Shown: piece after piece, positions 25,853 to 37,453 of the stretch
How positions within the stretch are numbered: the stretch's first letter is position 1
How the letters are laid out: each line of letters begins with the position of its first letter
Source of the DNA: Hermodice carunculata
Lineage: Eukaryota; Annelida; Polychaeta; Eunicida; Amphinomidae
Assembly (NCBI GenBank): GCA_964020975.1
Contig: OZ026622.1
Location: 89,374,962 to 89,438,961, forward strand
DNA: 64,000 nucleotides
Direction of reading: 5' to 3'
Notes under the pieces: model-generated
Told to the model about the DNA's origin: nothing
Databases searched by the model: none
Seen by the model: only the letters and a program-made list of their open reading frames with translations
Position numbers and translations under genes: made by a program

Positions 25853-26026
25853 ATTACTGGTTAGTATTAATTGTGAATCCTATGTACCGTTCTGTGGAAA
25901 CCCAAGTGAATTGACCAGCAGTTTACAGAGCCGATACAGTATATGTAATGAATTGCTAAGCTCAGGCATCTGGAGAACACAAGTCAAGGGATGAGATATT
26001 TGAAATTATGCAGTGAAGAATTAGGG

Positions 26027-26278
26027 TTAACTCATTCCATACTATGGTCACAGGCCTTGGTCAGTGGTTCTGGCACTGCCTCACAAGTCATGCTGCAGCT
26101 GCTGCAAGGGCAGCTGCTGCATGACTTGCCAGGCAGTGCCAGAACCACTGACTTAAGACTATAGGCATGTTGGTACTTGAATGAAAGCTCTTTTCATGAA
26201 GAATTTCAATCTGCAATTGTTGTCTTACATCTAGGTAAATATGAGGAAAAAATCAGGGACTGGCATGGAATGAGTTAA
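26027..26278 (+). mobile_element. TTAA-flanked hairpin MITE, scaffold S1 (long hairpin)
   Basis: It starts TTAACTCATTCCATACTATG and ends CATGGAATGAGTTAA, 252 bp in all. The central hairpin 26060-26152 has 43-nt arms with about three mismatches, beginning GTCAGTGGTTCTGGCACTGC, and a 7-nt loop. The outer scaffold matches 107-291 (reverse complement), including GGCATGTTGGTACTTGAATG. Confidence 0.9.
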
Positions 26279-26419
26279 AATACCCAAGACAGGAGGCCAG
26301 GTGGCTGGGCCAGACACACAGATGTATAGTCCAGACAGCCACTGGTCCAGTCCCACACAGTCAAGCATCGTAACTGTGGTCAAAGGTGAAACATGGACGT
26401 GGGATTCTAGAATAGGGCT

Positions 26420-27765
26420 TATCTATATTGACTGTCCCCTATCCCACAACAAGGAACTTGACAGGAAGGAGGGCACGTCCACATACAGTTATATTACACG
26501 TATTATTGTCTGTGGCAAACCTGGAAGAAAAACTTGTTTCCTGGTCCACACTGAAACCTCCAATATGGTGTAGGTTCATAGATGATAACTTGTGCATCTG
26601 GCCACATGGAGAAGATAGTCTTAAGGAATTTGTTGACTTCCTTAATGCTTTAAGTGCCAAATTTTGGACTGAGTCAACAGCTTTTCTCGGTGCTCATTGG
26701 GAGCATTGCACCCTATGCACGTGGAGAAAAGCTGTTGATCTGGGATATTTTCTCTGGAACTAGAGGCATGCTGGTACTGGAAATGAAAAGTCTTTTTACA
26801 AGGAATATGAATCTGAAATCCTAATGATAATTCAGACTAGTTTCACTTTAGTAGATGGACTTTAGACATGATTGGCACTGAAAGAGTTAATATTCAACAT
26901 CCTAGTGTAAAATTCACTGTCACATAGTGACAATGAAAGTAGCTTCTTAGACACCATGGTTCACATCGATGGACATAACAAACTGTACACAAAGTGGACT
27001 GATACAGACACCTGTCTTCATTATCAATCGGCTCACCCAAACACTGCAAATCTGCAGGACCCTTCAGTCAACTGCTAAGGGTCAAGAAAATCTGCACTTT
27101 CACAGTAAATTTTGAAAAGAATGCAGAAAAAAATCTAATTGTATCACACAATGAGAGGATATCCTTCTTAACAATTAGAAAAAGCCCAGACAGCAGTTGG
27201 AGGGTTAAACAGACAGTGTCTTTTGCAAGCAATTTCAGGGACTCAATACATCCCACCAGAGTGATAACAATTTGTTCTTCATCACAAGGTGCAATCCATC
27301 ATAACCACCTCTGAAGGATATAATCATCTGAAATTGGAACACCATACAAGCCACTAAGTACACTGCAATTTTTGAAAATAAATACCTTATAATGGGATTG
27401 AGACAAGCACAGAATCTCAAAGATAGTCTAGTCAGATTCAGAACTAAATACCCCAAAGCTAAAACCCATGCATCAGTCACGGGAATCACTAATCAAAACC
27501 CCTAGGCCTAGAAAAGAAAGATTGCAGTTACTGGAATAAAATGGACACCACAGGCATGGTACTCAGCACAACAACTGGACGCACCCACACGACACCCAGA
27601 GGAGAGGCTGCTGTAAGCACAATAACCTGGTGTACTTACTTACTTGTGGAACTTGTCACAAGCAGTATGTAGGCTAAACATACTGCCGACTGAGGGATCA
27701 CTTCTATTACATCAACAAAGGGGACATCAACCAGCCATAAGGCAGAAATTCCCCCCCCTCCCACC
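26420..27765 (+). mobile_element. Penelope-like retroelement fossil (RT plus GIY-YIG), broken
   Basis: Recognisable parts in order: reverse transcriptase palm with the FIDDNLCIWPHGED-type motif (about 26570-26640), the following RT/thumb segment (about 26890-27170), and a GIY-YIG endonuclease segment of the LVYLLTCGTCHKQYVG type (about 27620-27740). This combination defines Penelope-like elements. The copy lacks a clear 5' part and has several breaks, so it is dead. A 249-bp MITE (26642-26890) sits inside the RT region. It is of moderate age: the motifs are still readable. Confidence 0.85.
26642..26890 (-). mobile_element. TTAA-flanked hairpin MITE, scaffold S2, inserted in a Penelope fossil
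   Basis: TTAA lies at both ends. The inner ends are TGCTTTAAGTGCC on the left and GGCACTGAAAGAG on the right. The hairpin is at 26671-26739 (GAGTCAACAGCTTTTCTCGG outer arm). The RT motif of the host element stops at the left TTAA and carries straight on after the right TTAA. This fixes the borders and shows a TTAA target duplication, the hallmark of the piggyBac superfamily. Confidence 0.92.
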
Positions 27766-28027
27766 CCAGCCCATCTGAAGAAAACAGAAACAGTCAGGTT
27801 ACAAAGAAAATATTACAGGTTCCACCAGTTGTGCACAATGGAGCAGTTTGGTGTCAATGTCAAAATAGACAAACTTGCCTAGTCTTATGCAAAATGCTAA
27901 ATTTCTTTTGTCTATTTTCTCAATGTGACATTACCCTGGAGAGAGCAGATACTGATTTATCTGGCCATGAAATGGTAGTCTAATCCCCATTCTTTTCATG
28001 AAACCCCACAAAAAATATATACTTTTT

Positions 28028-28621
28028 GCCCCTCGGCCCATAAGGCCGGAGGGGTATTGTTGTCACCTACACATACGTCCATGCCTTGTTAACGCCTTAC
28101 CTCCAAAAATACTCACTTTACAGAGACCAACTTTTTATCACATAAGGCCATTGAGGTGCTCCAGGTGCCTATTGAAAAGTATGTTACTAGGTCACAGTAC
28201 TACATTGAAGAAAAAAACAGTGTTAACACAATATCTAAAAAAGTATTGAATGTAGCTTCATCAATTATTTTTGGCAGTTTTTCCTAAGGATGCCTCAGAT
28301 GCCTATTGAAAACTAGGGGACTGGGTCACATATTTAAGTCACAGTGCAGCATTGAAGAAAAATGGCCATACCATGATATCTTCAAATAGTAAATTACTCA
28401 TTGTAGCTGCACCAATTATTTATGACAGTTGGTCCTAAGGATGCTTCAGATACCTAGTGAAAACTAGGTCACTGGGTCACATATTTAGGTCACAGTGCTG
28501 TATTGAAGAAAAATGGCTTTGCCATGATATCTCTGCTCATTGCATTTGCACCAAAGCTTTGTCATTAGGTGAAACAGAAGTAACCTTGACCTATCGGAGG
28601 GGAATTGTCGTCACCTATGTA

Positions 28622-28690
<69 letters not shown>

Positions 28691-28700
28691 CCGTCCTGGC
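28028..28700 (+). mobile_element. Hairpin-headed repeat with GTCT tract
   Basis: The head hairpin is GCCCCTCGGCC / GGCCGGAGGGG, followed by TATTGTTGTCACCTAC. Then come about 150-bp direct repeats with the block GGTCACATATTTA(A/G)GTCACAGTGC (near 28323 and 28473). A second head-like part, TCGGAGGGGAATTGTCGTCA, lies at about 28595 and leads into (GTCT)n at about 28618-28698. Confidence 0.65.
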
Positions 28701-30084
28701 CTAGGGGTTTGGGGTCACTGATCGGCTTCTAGTTATGCTATTGGGCACAAGATATTACCCAGGTATCCCTGCAAGGAACATGGACAAAACAAATACTGGA
28801 TAAGAGCAGAATCAATTTTCTCTACTCAGGGGAATACCATTCTTTCCCCTCCCCCCATTTTTCTGTGTGAACAAGTGAACAAATTTGGGTGCTATGGAAT
28901 AACAAACTGGCCACTCTCATGGAGGGCCGGTCTCATCACCAGAGTACTGCACTACATCAACTTGGACTTTTGACTTAATCACACATTTCTGAGAACGTTG
29001 TTTACATAAACATGATGCATTTCTGGCTACTGGTTTCAGTTCCTGATGAGCTCTGTTTGGCTCCCAAGCCATCAGGCACTTGCCTCGTATTTTACAAGAC
29101 ATATTAAACAGGGCCAAATGTGTTAAATTCACATCATGAGAAGGCTAAAAGCTTAAAGAAAAGTTTCTCAGTTATTTCATAAGTATGCAGGAAGCCTGTA
29201 AATGATGAACAAATACCCATTTGTTTTGTAGAAAAAATATGATTTCCTGGTGGTCAAGTAGTACTTATGCTTCAAGCCATTTTGTGCTTCTCTGGGTGGA
29301 ATACTGTCCCTTAAGCCCCTACCTATATGTTGTTGGTACGCTTTACGGGGACATTCAGGTGCAAAAGCTGAAGTATTTCTGCTATTTACATTGAAAACGA
29401 ATTTATAGGAAGTCACTTATTGTACATTGTGCTGTCCTGTGCATCTTGTATATACATGGAGTCTCCATGTTTGGAGAAGCCCTCGATAAGTCATGTATCA
29501 TGTACTTTAGGTAATCCAATAACAATAAATGTTTAAACTAAACATTCCCTACTTACGAGCTTCCATCATGATGGAGGCACTGCCGTGTTGCTGAGGCAAC
29601 TGTTTGCAGGTAACATCTGTCATCTGAGATGGTACAGTGTCTCAACACATGAGCTCTACTTTATTAACATGTATTTACTGGTTGAATTTTAACTGTTGAA
29701 GTTCAACTCGACCTGAATCAGACTAATAAATGTTTAGCAAGCCCACAAGGCTGGCTCGTGCACAAAGTAGGGTGTGGGCACTTTGAAGATCTATATCCTC
29801 TATGGCATAGTTGGACATCACACGATTGCCAGGAATAGTTCAGTTCCATCTACCCACAATCCCTCTCTCAGCAGTTGTATTCTGTTGTTGCAAGAAAGTT
29901 CCCATCAAACTAGGAAAGATGAGCATAAAAAAAGAGAGGACAAACCATTTTTCCTTGCACAGAAATGTTGATTGACCACTGGGCCCATCACTCACTGCTC
30001 CCAGACCTCAAACCTCAAACATTGGCATCTGGTTTTGCCTGCAGGGGCAAGATTGTCAAATGTAACAGCCAGCTTATTTCAGAA
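28701..30084. other. Intronic, no recognised feature
   Basis: Nothing recognised on either strand. Confidence 0.45.
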
Positions 30085-30670
30085 AGTGTAAATAATGGTT
30101 GAAGATTGATTGTTACAATATAATATGAGGACATTGTTAACAACAATTATTGTGAAGATTGATTGTTACAATGTAATATGAGGACATTGTTAATACTTAT
30201 TGTGAAGATTGATTGTTACAATGTAACATGAGGACATTGTTTTAAAACAATACTAATTGTGAAGATTGATTGTTACAATGCAATATGAGGACATTGTTAA
30301 CAATACTAATTGTGAAGATTGATTGTTGCAATGTAATATGAGGACATTGTTAACAATACTTATTGTGAAGATTGAATGTTACAGTGTAAGATGAGGACAT
30401 AGTTAACAGTGATTACTGTTACAATGTGACATGAGGACATACAGCTTATGGAGAGTAAAGAGTTCGGACTGCGGAATAGGGTAATGACTACTAGGAAGTG
30501 GTTTTGGACAAAAAGACACAAATACAATACAAATGTAGTAAGGATGATTATTGTTACAATTTAACATTCATGAGGACATAGTTAATGATTTTTATTACAA
30601 TGCCTCATGAGGACATGGTAAAAGGATGATTGTTGTTACAATGTAACATGAGGACATTTTTAATAAAGGA
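30085..30670 (+). repeat. 50-57-bp minisatellite with an embedded foreign module
   Basis: GAAGATTGATTGTTAC starts at 30101, 30154, 30204, 30261 and 30314, and again near 30366, each followed by AATGTAATATGAGGACATTG. The array is interrupted at about 30431-30500 by a module unrelated to the unit (separate entry), then resumes in degraded form. Confidence 0.88.
30431..30500 (-). repeat. About 62-bp module shared with 52350-52410
   Basis: It contains AGCTTATGGAGAGTAAAGAG, TTCGGACTGCGGAATAGGGT and ACTACTAGGAAGTGGTT. The reverse complement occurs at about 52347-52410 with only a few differences. Each copy lies in or at the edge of a minisatellite. Confidence 0.88.
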
Positions 30671-31750
30671 TTATTTGACTTCAAGGGGTTTTTTTTGCTT
30701 ATTTAGGCCTTTAAGGAAATATATTAGCCCAGGGTGCATATCTCTCTCAGATACACTAGAGTATAACCATTTTACATTTTAGATCAAAAACATTTAACAT
30801 GTTTTGAAGCACATCAGCTTATAACTAGCTTGGTGCCAGCTTCCAGGTACATATTTGGAAAACATTAATCTGTGGCATCTTACTATCTTGAGTGTGCTGT
30901 TTAAGCCTGTCATGCAGCCATAAACACCATGAGGTCAAGTACCAGTTTGCTCTTATTTTCAGGCTTTAATTTCTCTGTAATACAAAACATTTTGTATGTG
31001 AGTTTTAGATCATTCTATGAGGATAGCATATCCTAGTTTGCACCATCCCTTGGCATGTCCAACCGATGCCAAAGAAAGGTGTTTTTTTGTGTTTTTTGTT
31101 TTTGTTTTTGTTTTTTTTTTTTTGGGGGGGGGGAGAGGGGGGTGTTGACTTTTTGACTCCTTTTTGGGGGTTTGTTTTTTTGTTTTTTTTTCTGCCATTA
31201 AAGGGTTAAAGTATTGATTGCAGAAAGCAGGTTCCTACTTTGACATTTTCTGGTCTTTAGTTGGGCTGTGTCTACCTGCTAATGCCTGACATTTACACTA
31301 ATCAAATGATACAGGAATTTATGTGAGCATTTTCTCCAGAAATGATTTAGTTACAGCTTCACCATATTATCTACTGGACAACTCGGAATCCTGGGTTCCC
31401 AGGTGATCTAAAATTGAGGCAATCTAGGAAATTTGTGCATTTTGCCCTTGCATGATAGAAACCAAATGTGCCTTATTACTTTAGTGTTTATTATCAAGTC
31501 GTAAATATTTTTCAGGATGCCAAAATACAAGGAAAAGGAGGACAGGATCAGGCAGAAAGACAAAATAGTTACATGTGACTTTGTTCATACTCACATTGAA
31601 TCCCTGCAGGTGTACGAACCCACTGTCAATATGCCCCCAGACAGGTTCAACTGCTCGTGTCATACACAACATAACTGTGGGTGATTCAGGACAGAGCAAG
31701 TAAGACTGGGCTAGGCCCAAACTGGCTGGAGAAGCCCGACTGCTGCCCAA
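30671..31750. other. Intronic, degenerate hairpin and MITE end near 31.05-31.2 kb
   Basis: CATCCCTTGGCATGTCCAAC / GATGCCAAAGAAAGG at about 31045-31080 looks like a decayed hairpin of the CTTGGCAT type. AAAGGGTTAAAG at about 31200 looks like a TTAA MITE end, with T- and G-rich runs between. The element is too decayed to delimit. Confidence 0.4.
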
Positions 31751-31753
31751 AAC

Positions 31754-31798
31754 AAAGTCTGACCGGTTTCGTCACTTCTGTGACTCATCAGAGACTGA
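31754..31798 (-). ncRNA. Hammerhead ribozyme (copy 2)
   Basis: The minus strand reads AGTCT-CTGATGA-GTCAC-AGAA-GTGAC-GAAA-CCGGTC-AGACT. Both core boxes are perfect, stem II is 5 bp, stem I is 5 bp (AGUCU/AGACU), and it has the same palindromic ACCGGU stem III as copy 1. Stem I and stem II sequences differ from copy 1 yet stay fully paired. A TATATAAG box lies about 35 nt upstream on the same strand (about 31829-31836), and an ACGTTGCTAA block lies beyond it. Confidence 0.9.
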
Positions 31799-31949
31799 GG
31801 TTAACCGCTTCCCGTCCATGCTTATATATCAGGGTGTAACATACGTTGCTAACATTGCACATTTTTGCAGGTATGTCATGCTGTACGTGTAAGTGTGGCC
31901 ATGCCTAGTCAAGTTGACGTTGCATGTGTTGCTTGGTCAAGTTGACGTT

Positions 31950-31978
31950 GCAAACTGAACTGGGTGAGTTCAGTTTGC
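31950..31978. repeat. 12-bp-arm hairpin beside hammerhead copy 2
   Basis: GCAAACTGAACT and AGTTCAGTTTGC are perfect arms around GGGTG. Two copies of TCAAGTTGACGTTGCA (near 31909 and 31937) precede it. These probably belong to the ribozyme element, whose outer borders I could not define. Confidence 0.7.
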
Positions 31979-32250
31979 CAGACATCAGTGGCTTGTCACA
32001 TAAACATGACTTGTATTGTCTGGGTCCTCTTGGAAATGGTCAGCTACGTTCAATGAGGAACCAAGTTTTAACCTTACTGCCAACAACACTCAGTTGACTA
32101 AGTTGCGCTGTCTGCAAACAGGAGGCATTGTATGTTTTACACAGTGAGATCACTGGTGACCAGGCCTGTCTATCAACAATCCCTGGCAAGCTGGCAATAC
32201 ATGTAGCTCTCATCAAGTTCACTCCAGGAGAGCTGCATGAACTTATCTCC

Positions 32251-32428
32251 CTTTCCTTCCTTCCTTCCGTCCTTCCTTCCTTCCTTCCTTCCTTCCTTCC
32301 TTCCTTCCTTCCTTCCTTCCTTCCTTCCTTCCTTCCTTCCTTCCTTCCTTCCTTCCTTCCTTCCTTCCTTCCTTCCTTCCTTCCTTCCTTCCTTCCTTCC
32401 TTCCTTCCTTCCTTCCTTCCTTCCTTCC
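32251..32428 (+). repeat. (TTCC)n microsatellite
   Basis: About 44 tandem TTCC units with a single early interruption (TCCGTCC). The frames seen on both strands (PSFL / KEGR repeats) are artefacts of the repeat. Confidence 0.98.
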
Positions 32429-32529
32429 AAAAAACATAGAAACTCCAAACTTGGCATGATTGTACCTCCATACTAGGAGTTCTGTCTTTTTATGCAGAGG
32501 AATGAAGATGTTTAACATTATGGAAATTA

Positions 32530-33180
32530 AGGCATTTGAAATTTTAAATTTTGAACATCTTCAAAAGTATAATTGATAGAGATGTCATTCCAACTTCTAC
32601 TAGAGGGTTGTTGACCATTGCACATCTAATGAATTTAAAATGAAAGTTTCAGCTATTTTAATTATGCTGATTAGCAGCATTTGAAATTTTAAATCATGAA
32701 TATCTTCAAAACTGTTATAGATATAGTTGTCATGTCAACTTCTACTTGGGGGTTGTTGACCATTGCACATGTAATGAATCGAAAACAAAAGTTGTAGCAA
32801 TTTAGATTATGCTAATAAGCAGTATTCAAAATTTTCAATCTTGAATATCTTCAAAACTATAATAGATAGAGATGTCATTCCAACTTCTATTAGGAGGTTG
32901 CTGACCATTGTGCATGTAATGAATTAAAAACAAAAGTTGTAGCAATTTAAATTATGCTAAGTAGCACCATTGGAAATTTTAAATCTTGAATAACTTCAAA
33001 GCTATAATGGATAGAGCTGCCCTTCCAACTTCTACTCCTATGTTATGGACTAGTACATGTATGTATCTGATCAATTGGCAACAAAGGTTGCACAAATTTA
33101 AAATCATGCAAATTAAGGGCATTTGAAGTTTCAAATTTTTAATATCTTCGAAAGCATGCACACAGACAGATAAGTGGTGA
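32530..33180 (+). repeat. About 135-bp tandem repeat, 4-5 degenerate copies
   Basis: Blocks recur in order: ATATCTTCAAAACTATAATA, GATGTCATTCCAACTTCTAC, GTTGTTGACCATTGCACATG, AAAACAAAAGTTGTAGCAAT and AGCATTTGAAATTTTAAAT. Copies diverge progressively toward the right. Confidence 0.85.
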
Positions 33181-34460
33181 CACCTGGTGAGAGAAATTAA
33201 AAAATGCTGAGTCTGAAGGTTGACTCTGTCATCAAAAATATAATAGTTAGACCTGTCATTAACTTCTATTGATATCTTCTATGACTGTGTAGCTGATTGA
33301 TCCAGTTAAATGAAGTGAAGCTAGAAAAAGATGATTTGCTGCATAGCAAATCAGTATGTGTGTCTTCAAAAGTTATTGATATATGTTGTGTGTGGAGAGG
33401 AGCAAGAGTGATTGTTTCCCTTAAACAGCAAGGCCTGGGTTACATGTGTAAATACAAGGCATACAATTTATTTAACCAAATAAACTAATAACTGAGTGTA
33501 AGAAACTAGGATTCTTAAATGTACATTTAGAGTGTATTCTTTGAGAGAAAATCTAACTAAATGCATGTACCAACTATAATATGTACATGGCAGGGAAAGA
33601 AGTAACAAATCTATTATAGCCATGGGCTATTTCTGTGCCACTGAAGCTGGCTTTGTGACAATTTAAAACATGGAACAATTAAAAAAAAAAAAAAGGTTTT
33701 TTACTCCAATTTCATTGGTCAATGGCAGAAAGCAACAGTCAGTGTGTCAACTTTCAACACCAGTGGGGACTTTTACAACCCCCTCCCCCCCCAATTAATT
33801 ATAGGAGAAGCATTGCATATATGGTGATGTTGGTCATTTTAAAAAGTATGTAGGTCATGGTGACCTAGATATCAAATCAGCTTTATTTATGCTTATACGG
33901 TACTTTTTGTGCTACATTGTAGCTAGATCTGTCCCTGTAAGGTCTTGAGACATTGTGATAGAAGTACTGACTGGATGGATATATTTATACAGATGATTTG
34001 GGGAATGGACAACTCGTAAAAATAGTGTGCACTCCCCTGAGGCGGAAGTATGAAAATAAACATGATCATAGTTCAAAAATAACAGAGAGCAAAGTAAGTA
34101 CAGTGATGGAAATGTGGCTGAACATACATAACACAGGGCACCTGATCTTTTCCTATTTGTTCAGTGTTATGTGAAATTGCAGGAAAGGTCATGGTTGTTT
34201 GCTCACAAGTGGATTTAAGAAAAGAAATCCTTGTGACATTTACCCAAAGCGAGCATACCATGAGGCTAAGCGGCATCCTCCACGAAAACCTACATTGCCC
34301 TGAAATATTGAGTTGACGTTTTTGAGGTGACATTGTGACAACTAATGTGAAATGGCAGTCAGGAACAGACAGAAGATTGCCATTGTTATTGGTAAGTGGA
34401 TAACAGAGTAAGTCACATTACTGATTAATTCCTGACGTGAGTCAGTCAATTCCTTGACTC
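33181..34460. other. Intronic, no recognised feature
   Basis: Nothing recognised beyond short homopolymers. Confidence 0.45.
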
Positions 34461-34666
34461 TTTGACCCTTGAATAGAGGCTTCGTCCACAGCTTTCCTTG
34501 GCATCAGTCAACAGCTTTCCTTGGCATCAGTCAACAGCTTTCCTTGGCATCAGTCCTATTTGCAATTCTCATTTTTTTTTCATTACAGTTGAAATTAGCT
34601 GAAAACACTGAAGCAGACGACATTTGACCACGAGCCAGTTTGGGTTCGTTTAAGGGGAAAGGGTAA
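34461..34666 (+). mobile_element. TTAA-type MITE, scaffold S3, one hairpin arm tandemly triplicated
   Basis: The right part (CACTGAAGCAGACGACATTT, GAGCCAGTTTGGGTTCG, GGGGAAAGGGTAAA) matches 37600-37690. Instead of a hairpin it carries three direct copies of the left arm, GTCAACAGCTTTCCTTGGCA plus TCA (23 bp), at about 34485-34555, with no right arm. Confidence 0.7.
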
Positions 34667-36270
34667 AAACAGGCTACTGATTCTGCTAATAAGACTATAT
34701 AGAATGTCAAATAGGGCAGAAGTACCATGGGTTTAATTATAATCATGTCACAAAAAAAGTCTTACTTTCCCATGTATTCTATACCCAGCCAGCCCTCTGA
34801 GGGGCTGGTGGCTTACTGTCTCAAATACACAGCTCTGCTGGTCACTCCATACGCTCCATGTAAAGGACTTGATTCACGGTGGGTTTTGTATTGCTTACTT
34901 AATACCCCATGTGTGTTCTTAAATTAGGGTCATTTTATAAGGAATTTTAACTCACACTAAGCTGCAGGTGAGAAAACCAAAGATTCTTGCTTCTCCTATG
35001 CTGCAGGCGAGCTTATCCACCCAGGGAAGCACATGGCAAAGATCAACTTCCAGTGCACGTAATTACTGAGATATGGCAACAAGGCACATTCTCCTGCAGA
35101 TGTACAACATATCAAATGGTTTCCACTATAACTATTGAGTAATAGTGCCAAAATTATCTAAATATTGCAATATCTCTGTGAAAAAAACAACACACACAGA
35201 TTTTATTCAGTTCGGACCATCCCAGAGATTGATTGATAATGCATACCAGTGCACCAGTTGCCCGTTTTAACATCGATTGCATGCAGTTTCCACTCTGTAT
35301 TTTTTGCAGCAGTTCACCATGGACATTCTGAATGTTTTCAAAATATCTACCGTGGATATGTCAATAAATTTCGGTACTTGTGTGACACGAAAACATAAAA
35401 ATACCGTTTGCTTGAATGATTTGCTCCACCATGTTTGTTTGCCAAAAGTGCACACTGTGCATGCTTGACCAGGTGCAAACTTATTTGCATGATCTCTCAG
35501 CCAATGAGTGTCCCAGCAGGACAAGAGTTTCGCTGAAGCAGGGTGAGAATGTTGTTGCCTTCTATTCTGAGATTTTTACCTTGGAGATAGTAAATTTATG
35601 CAAGATGGCAATGTTTGGTGAGTGAGTAGAAAGGATTAAGCCAATAAGAAAGAAGCATGATAATGTTGACAAAGTTCTGACGTTTCCATTGATACCAAAC
35701 ATGCCTAGAACTGGTGAGAGAATCGTACGAAGTTTGAGGCCGCAAAATACGCAATTTTACCAGTTTTGCTGATTTTTATTGGAAAATGTACCGAAAACAG
35801 TTAATTATATGTTTATTTAGAAGTCTGTATGAATAAAATTGTCACATTTACGCAACAAAATTGTTTTTGTAGCAAAAATTATGTAGTTTGATTGACTGGA
35901 AATGAGCATACGATGTCTGTTTAATTAAATAAACATCAATGCAGATACCCTGAAGATCATGTTTGTGGGGTGATGCCAAGATTAAATTCAGCATGACAGA
36001 CAACTAACCCCAAAAAATAAATGGCATAGGAAGGGTTAATGTACCATTCCTATGATATCCTATACATGTACTAGGAAATTACAAACCTGAGTCTCCTAAT
36101 GGTTCAATTACAAGAAAAAAAATTCAAAATCTGCTAGTTCACTGCAATAGAATTAAAAAGCATTGTTCTCATGTTTTCCTCCAGTAGTTCTTGACACAAT
36201 GTCCCAGCACGGATGTTGGCTACAGTCAAAGATTGATTTGACAGCAAGAATTCAACCCTTCCCCTAGAAT
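34667..36270. other. Intronic, no recognised feature
   Basis: Nothing recognised. Scattered short frames have no motif support. Confidence 0.45.
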
Positions 36271-36280
36271 TAATCCTTGA

Positions 36281-36349
36281 GTCAACAGCTTTCCTTGGCA
36301 TGCGTTGGATGCTTATAGCATGCAACACATGCCTAGGAAAGCTGTCAAC
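36281..36349. repeat. Hairpin of the GTCAACAGCTTT family, copy at 36.3 kb
   Basis: Left arm GTCAACAGCTTTCCTTGGCA then TGCGTTG. Right arm CAACACATGCCTAGGAAAGC then TGTCAAC. It has a few mismatches. It is immediately followed by another hairpin-bearing element. Confidence 0.8.
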
Positions 36350-36363
36350 CAGAATTTTTGATT

Positions 36364-36592
36364 TAATCCTGAAAGCACTGAATTAAGACTGAGTCAACAG
36401 CTTTCCTGGGGTCACTTTGCATGCATTGCGTGCAAAGTGACCCCAGGAAAGCTGTTGACTAAGACTATTTTATGCTTTATCCTAGGCTTGCTGGTATTTG
36501 GATGAAAGCTGTCCTCATGAGGCATTGGAATCTTTTATCCATAATGTGTTTAATGGTAATGAGAAAACAACTATAGGTATGATTACTTTAAG
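36364..36592 (-). mobile_element. Hairpin MITE, scaffold S2-like, with perfect 30-bp arms
   Basis: The hairpin 36392-36460 has 30-bp arms with no mismatch (outer AGTCAACAGCTTTCCTGGGG, inner TCACTTTGCA) and a 9-nt loop. The flank TAGGCTTGCTGGTATTTGGA followed by TGAAAG corresponds to the conserved GGCATGCTGGTACTTGAATG block of the S1/S2 scaffolds. The outer borders (TTAATCC left, TTAAGGGTCAATAA right) are approximate. Confidence 0.65.
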
Positions 36593-36599
36593 GGTCAAT

Positions 36600-36747
36600 A
36601 ACTCTCATCTACAATTCTCCTTTATTATCTTTTTTCATTAGTCTTGAAATTTTATTTAAAAAAAAACAATGAAGCAGACGACATATGACCGCCAGCCAGT
36701 TTTGACCAGATTTGGTTGGTTTTAGGTGGGAAAAGGTTAAACAGGGT
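36600..36747 (+). mobile_element. S3 MITE right-half fragment
   Basis: CTACAATTCTCC, AATGAAGCAGACGACATATG, CGCCAGCCAGTTTTGACCAG and GGGAAAAGGTTAAA match the distal halves of the elements at 34461-34666 and 37454-37690. No hairpin arm is present. Confidence 0.65.
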
Positions 36748-36967
36748 GTGTGGTTTCAATTTTGATTGAGCAGGGAAAGACCTGGTTCTCTGTAGATGCA
36801 GGGAATATATATACTCCTCAGCAATGGCTGAGTCTCCTATAGCATCTTTATATACCCTCAGTTGGAGTCATGTAATGATTTTAATAACATGCAACAAAGA
36901 TCATATCTGACCTGTCTGTCATACAATATCACCTATACAATAAATCCATATGGTACGTGTGGTAGTT

Positions 36968-37146
36968 CAGTGGTACCTGCTGTATGTAGCCACCCCTTCT
37001 GCCAAGAAAAAGTGGCCACATACAGCAGGTGACCTGTCACCACAGGTAAATGGTACAAAGAAAGTGACTCCTGTGTTCAAGTTTTGTGACCACAAAAAAA
37101 CAGTGTTGCTGCTGACGGCAGTGGTTGCATACAGCAGGTACCACTG
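36968..37146. mobile_element. MITE with perfect 19-bp CAGTGGTACC terminal repeats
   Basis: The ends CAGTGGTACCTGCTGTATG and CATACAGCAGGTACCACTG are exact inverted repeats. An internal third arm, GTGGCCACATACAGCAGGTG (near 37012), makes an alternative fold. It is 179 bp and non-coding. The terminal CAGTGG suggests a cut-and-paste DNA transposon derivative. I see no clear target duplication. Confidence 0.85.
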
Positions 37147-37453
37147 TATTCCATAAATGAGTACATGTCGGTGTCCTTGAGCTATGACCAAAAGAAAACA
37201 TACATCAGCATCTATGCCTTACTTCTGGTGTAATCTCATTGTGCATAGTTGTACCAAGTGCATGATGAGTCCAAAGTAGGATGAAATGTGCGCGTCCACC
37301 ACAGTGAGCATGCCAGCTGTTCTGGCCTTGCCTTATCTTTCTATATCACTTTAAAATATTTCCTCGCTGCCCTGGGCTCCTTGCAATTGCAGGTAGTACT
37401 GATCAGGATTGATACTGGTACCAGTATACAAGTTGAGTTTTCATGCATCTTCC

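Noticed and set aside
28457-28732. VCLSVCLSV repeat frame
   Set aside because: It arises from (GTCT)n within a hairpin-headed repeat.
30085-30670. CRISPR-like array (regular repeats with variable gaps)
   Set aside because: The units are head-to-tail minisatellite copies without unique spacers, in animal nuclear DNA with introns.
32040-32476. KEGR and PSFL repeat proteins on both strands
   Set aside because: Simple (TTCC)n microsatellite.
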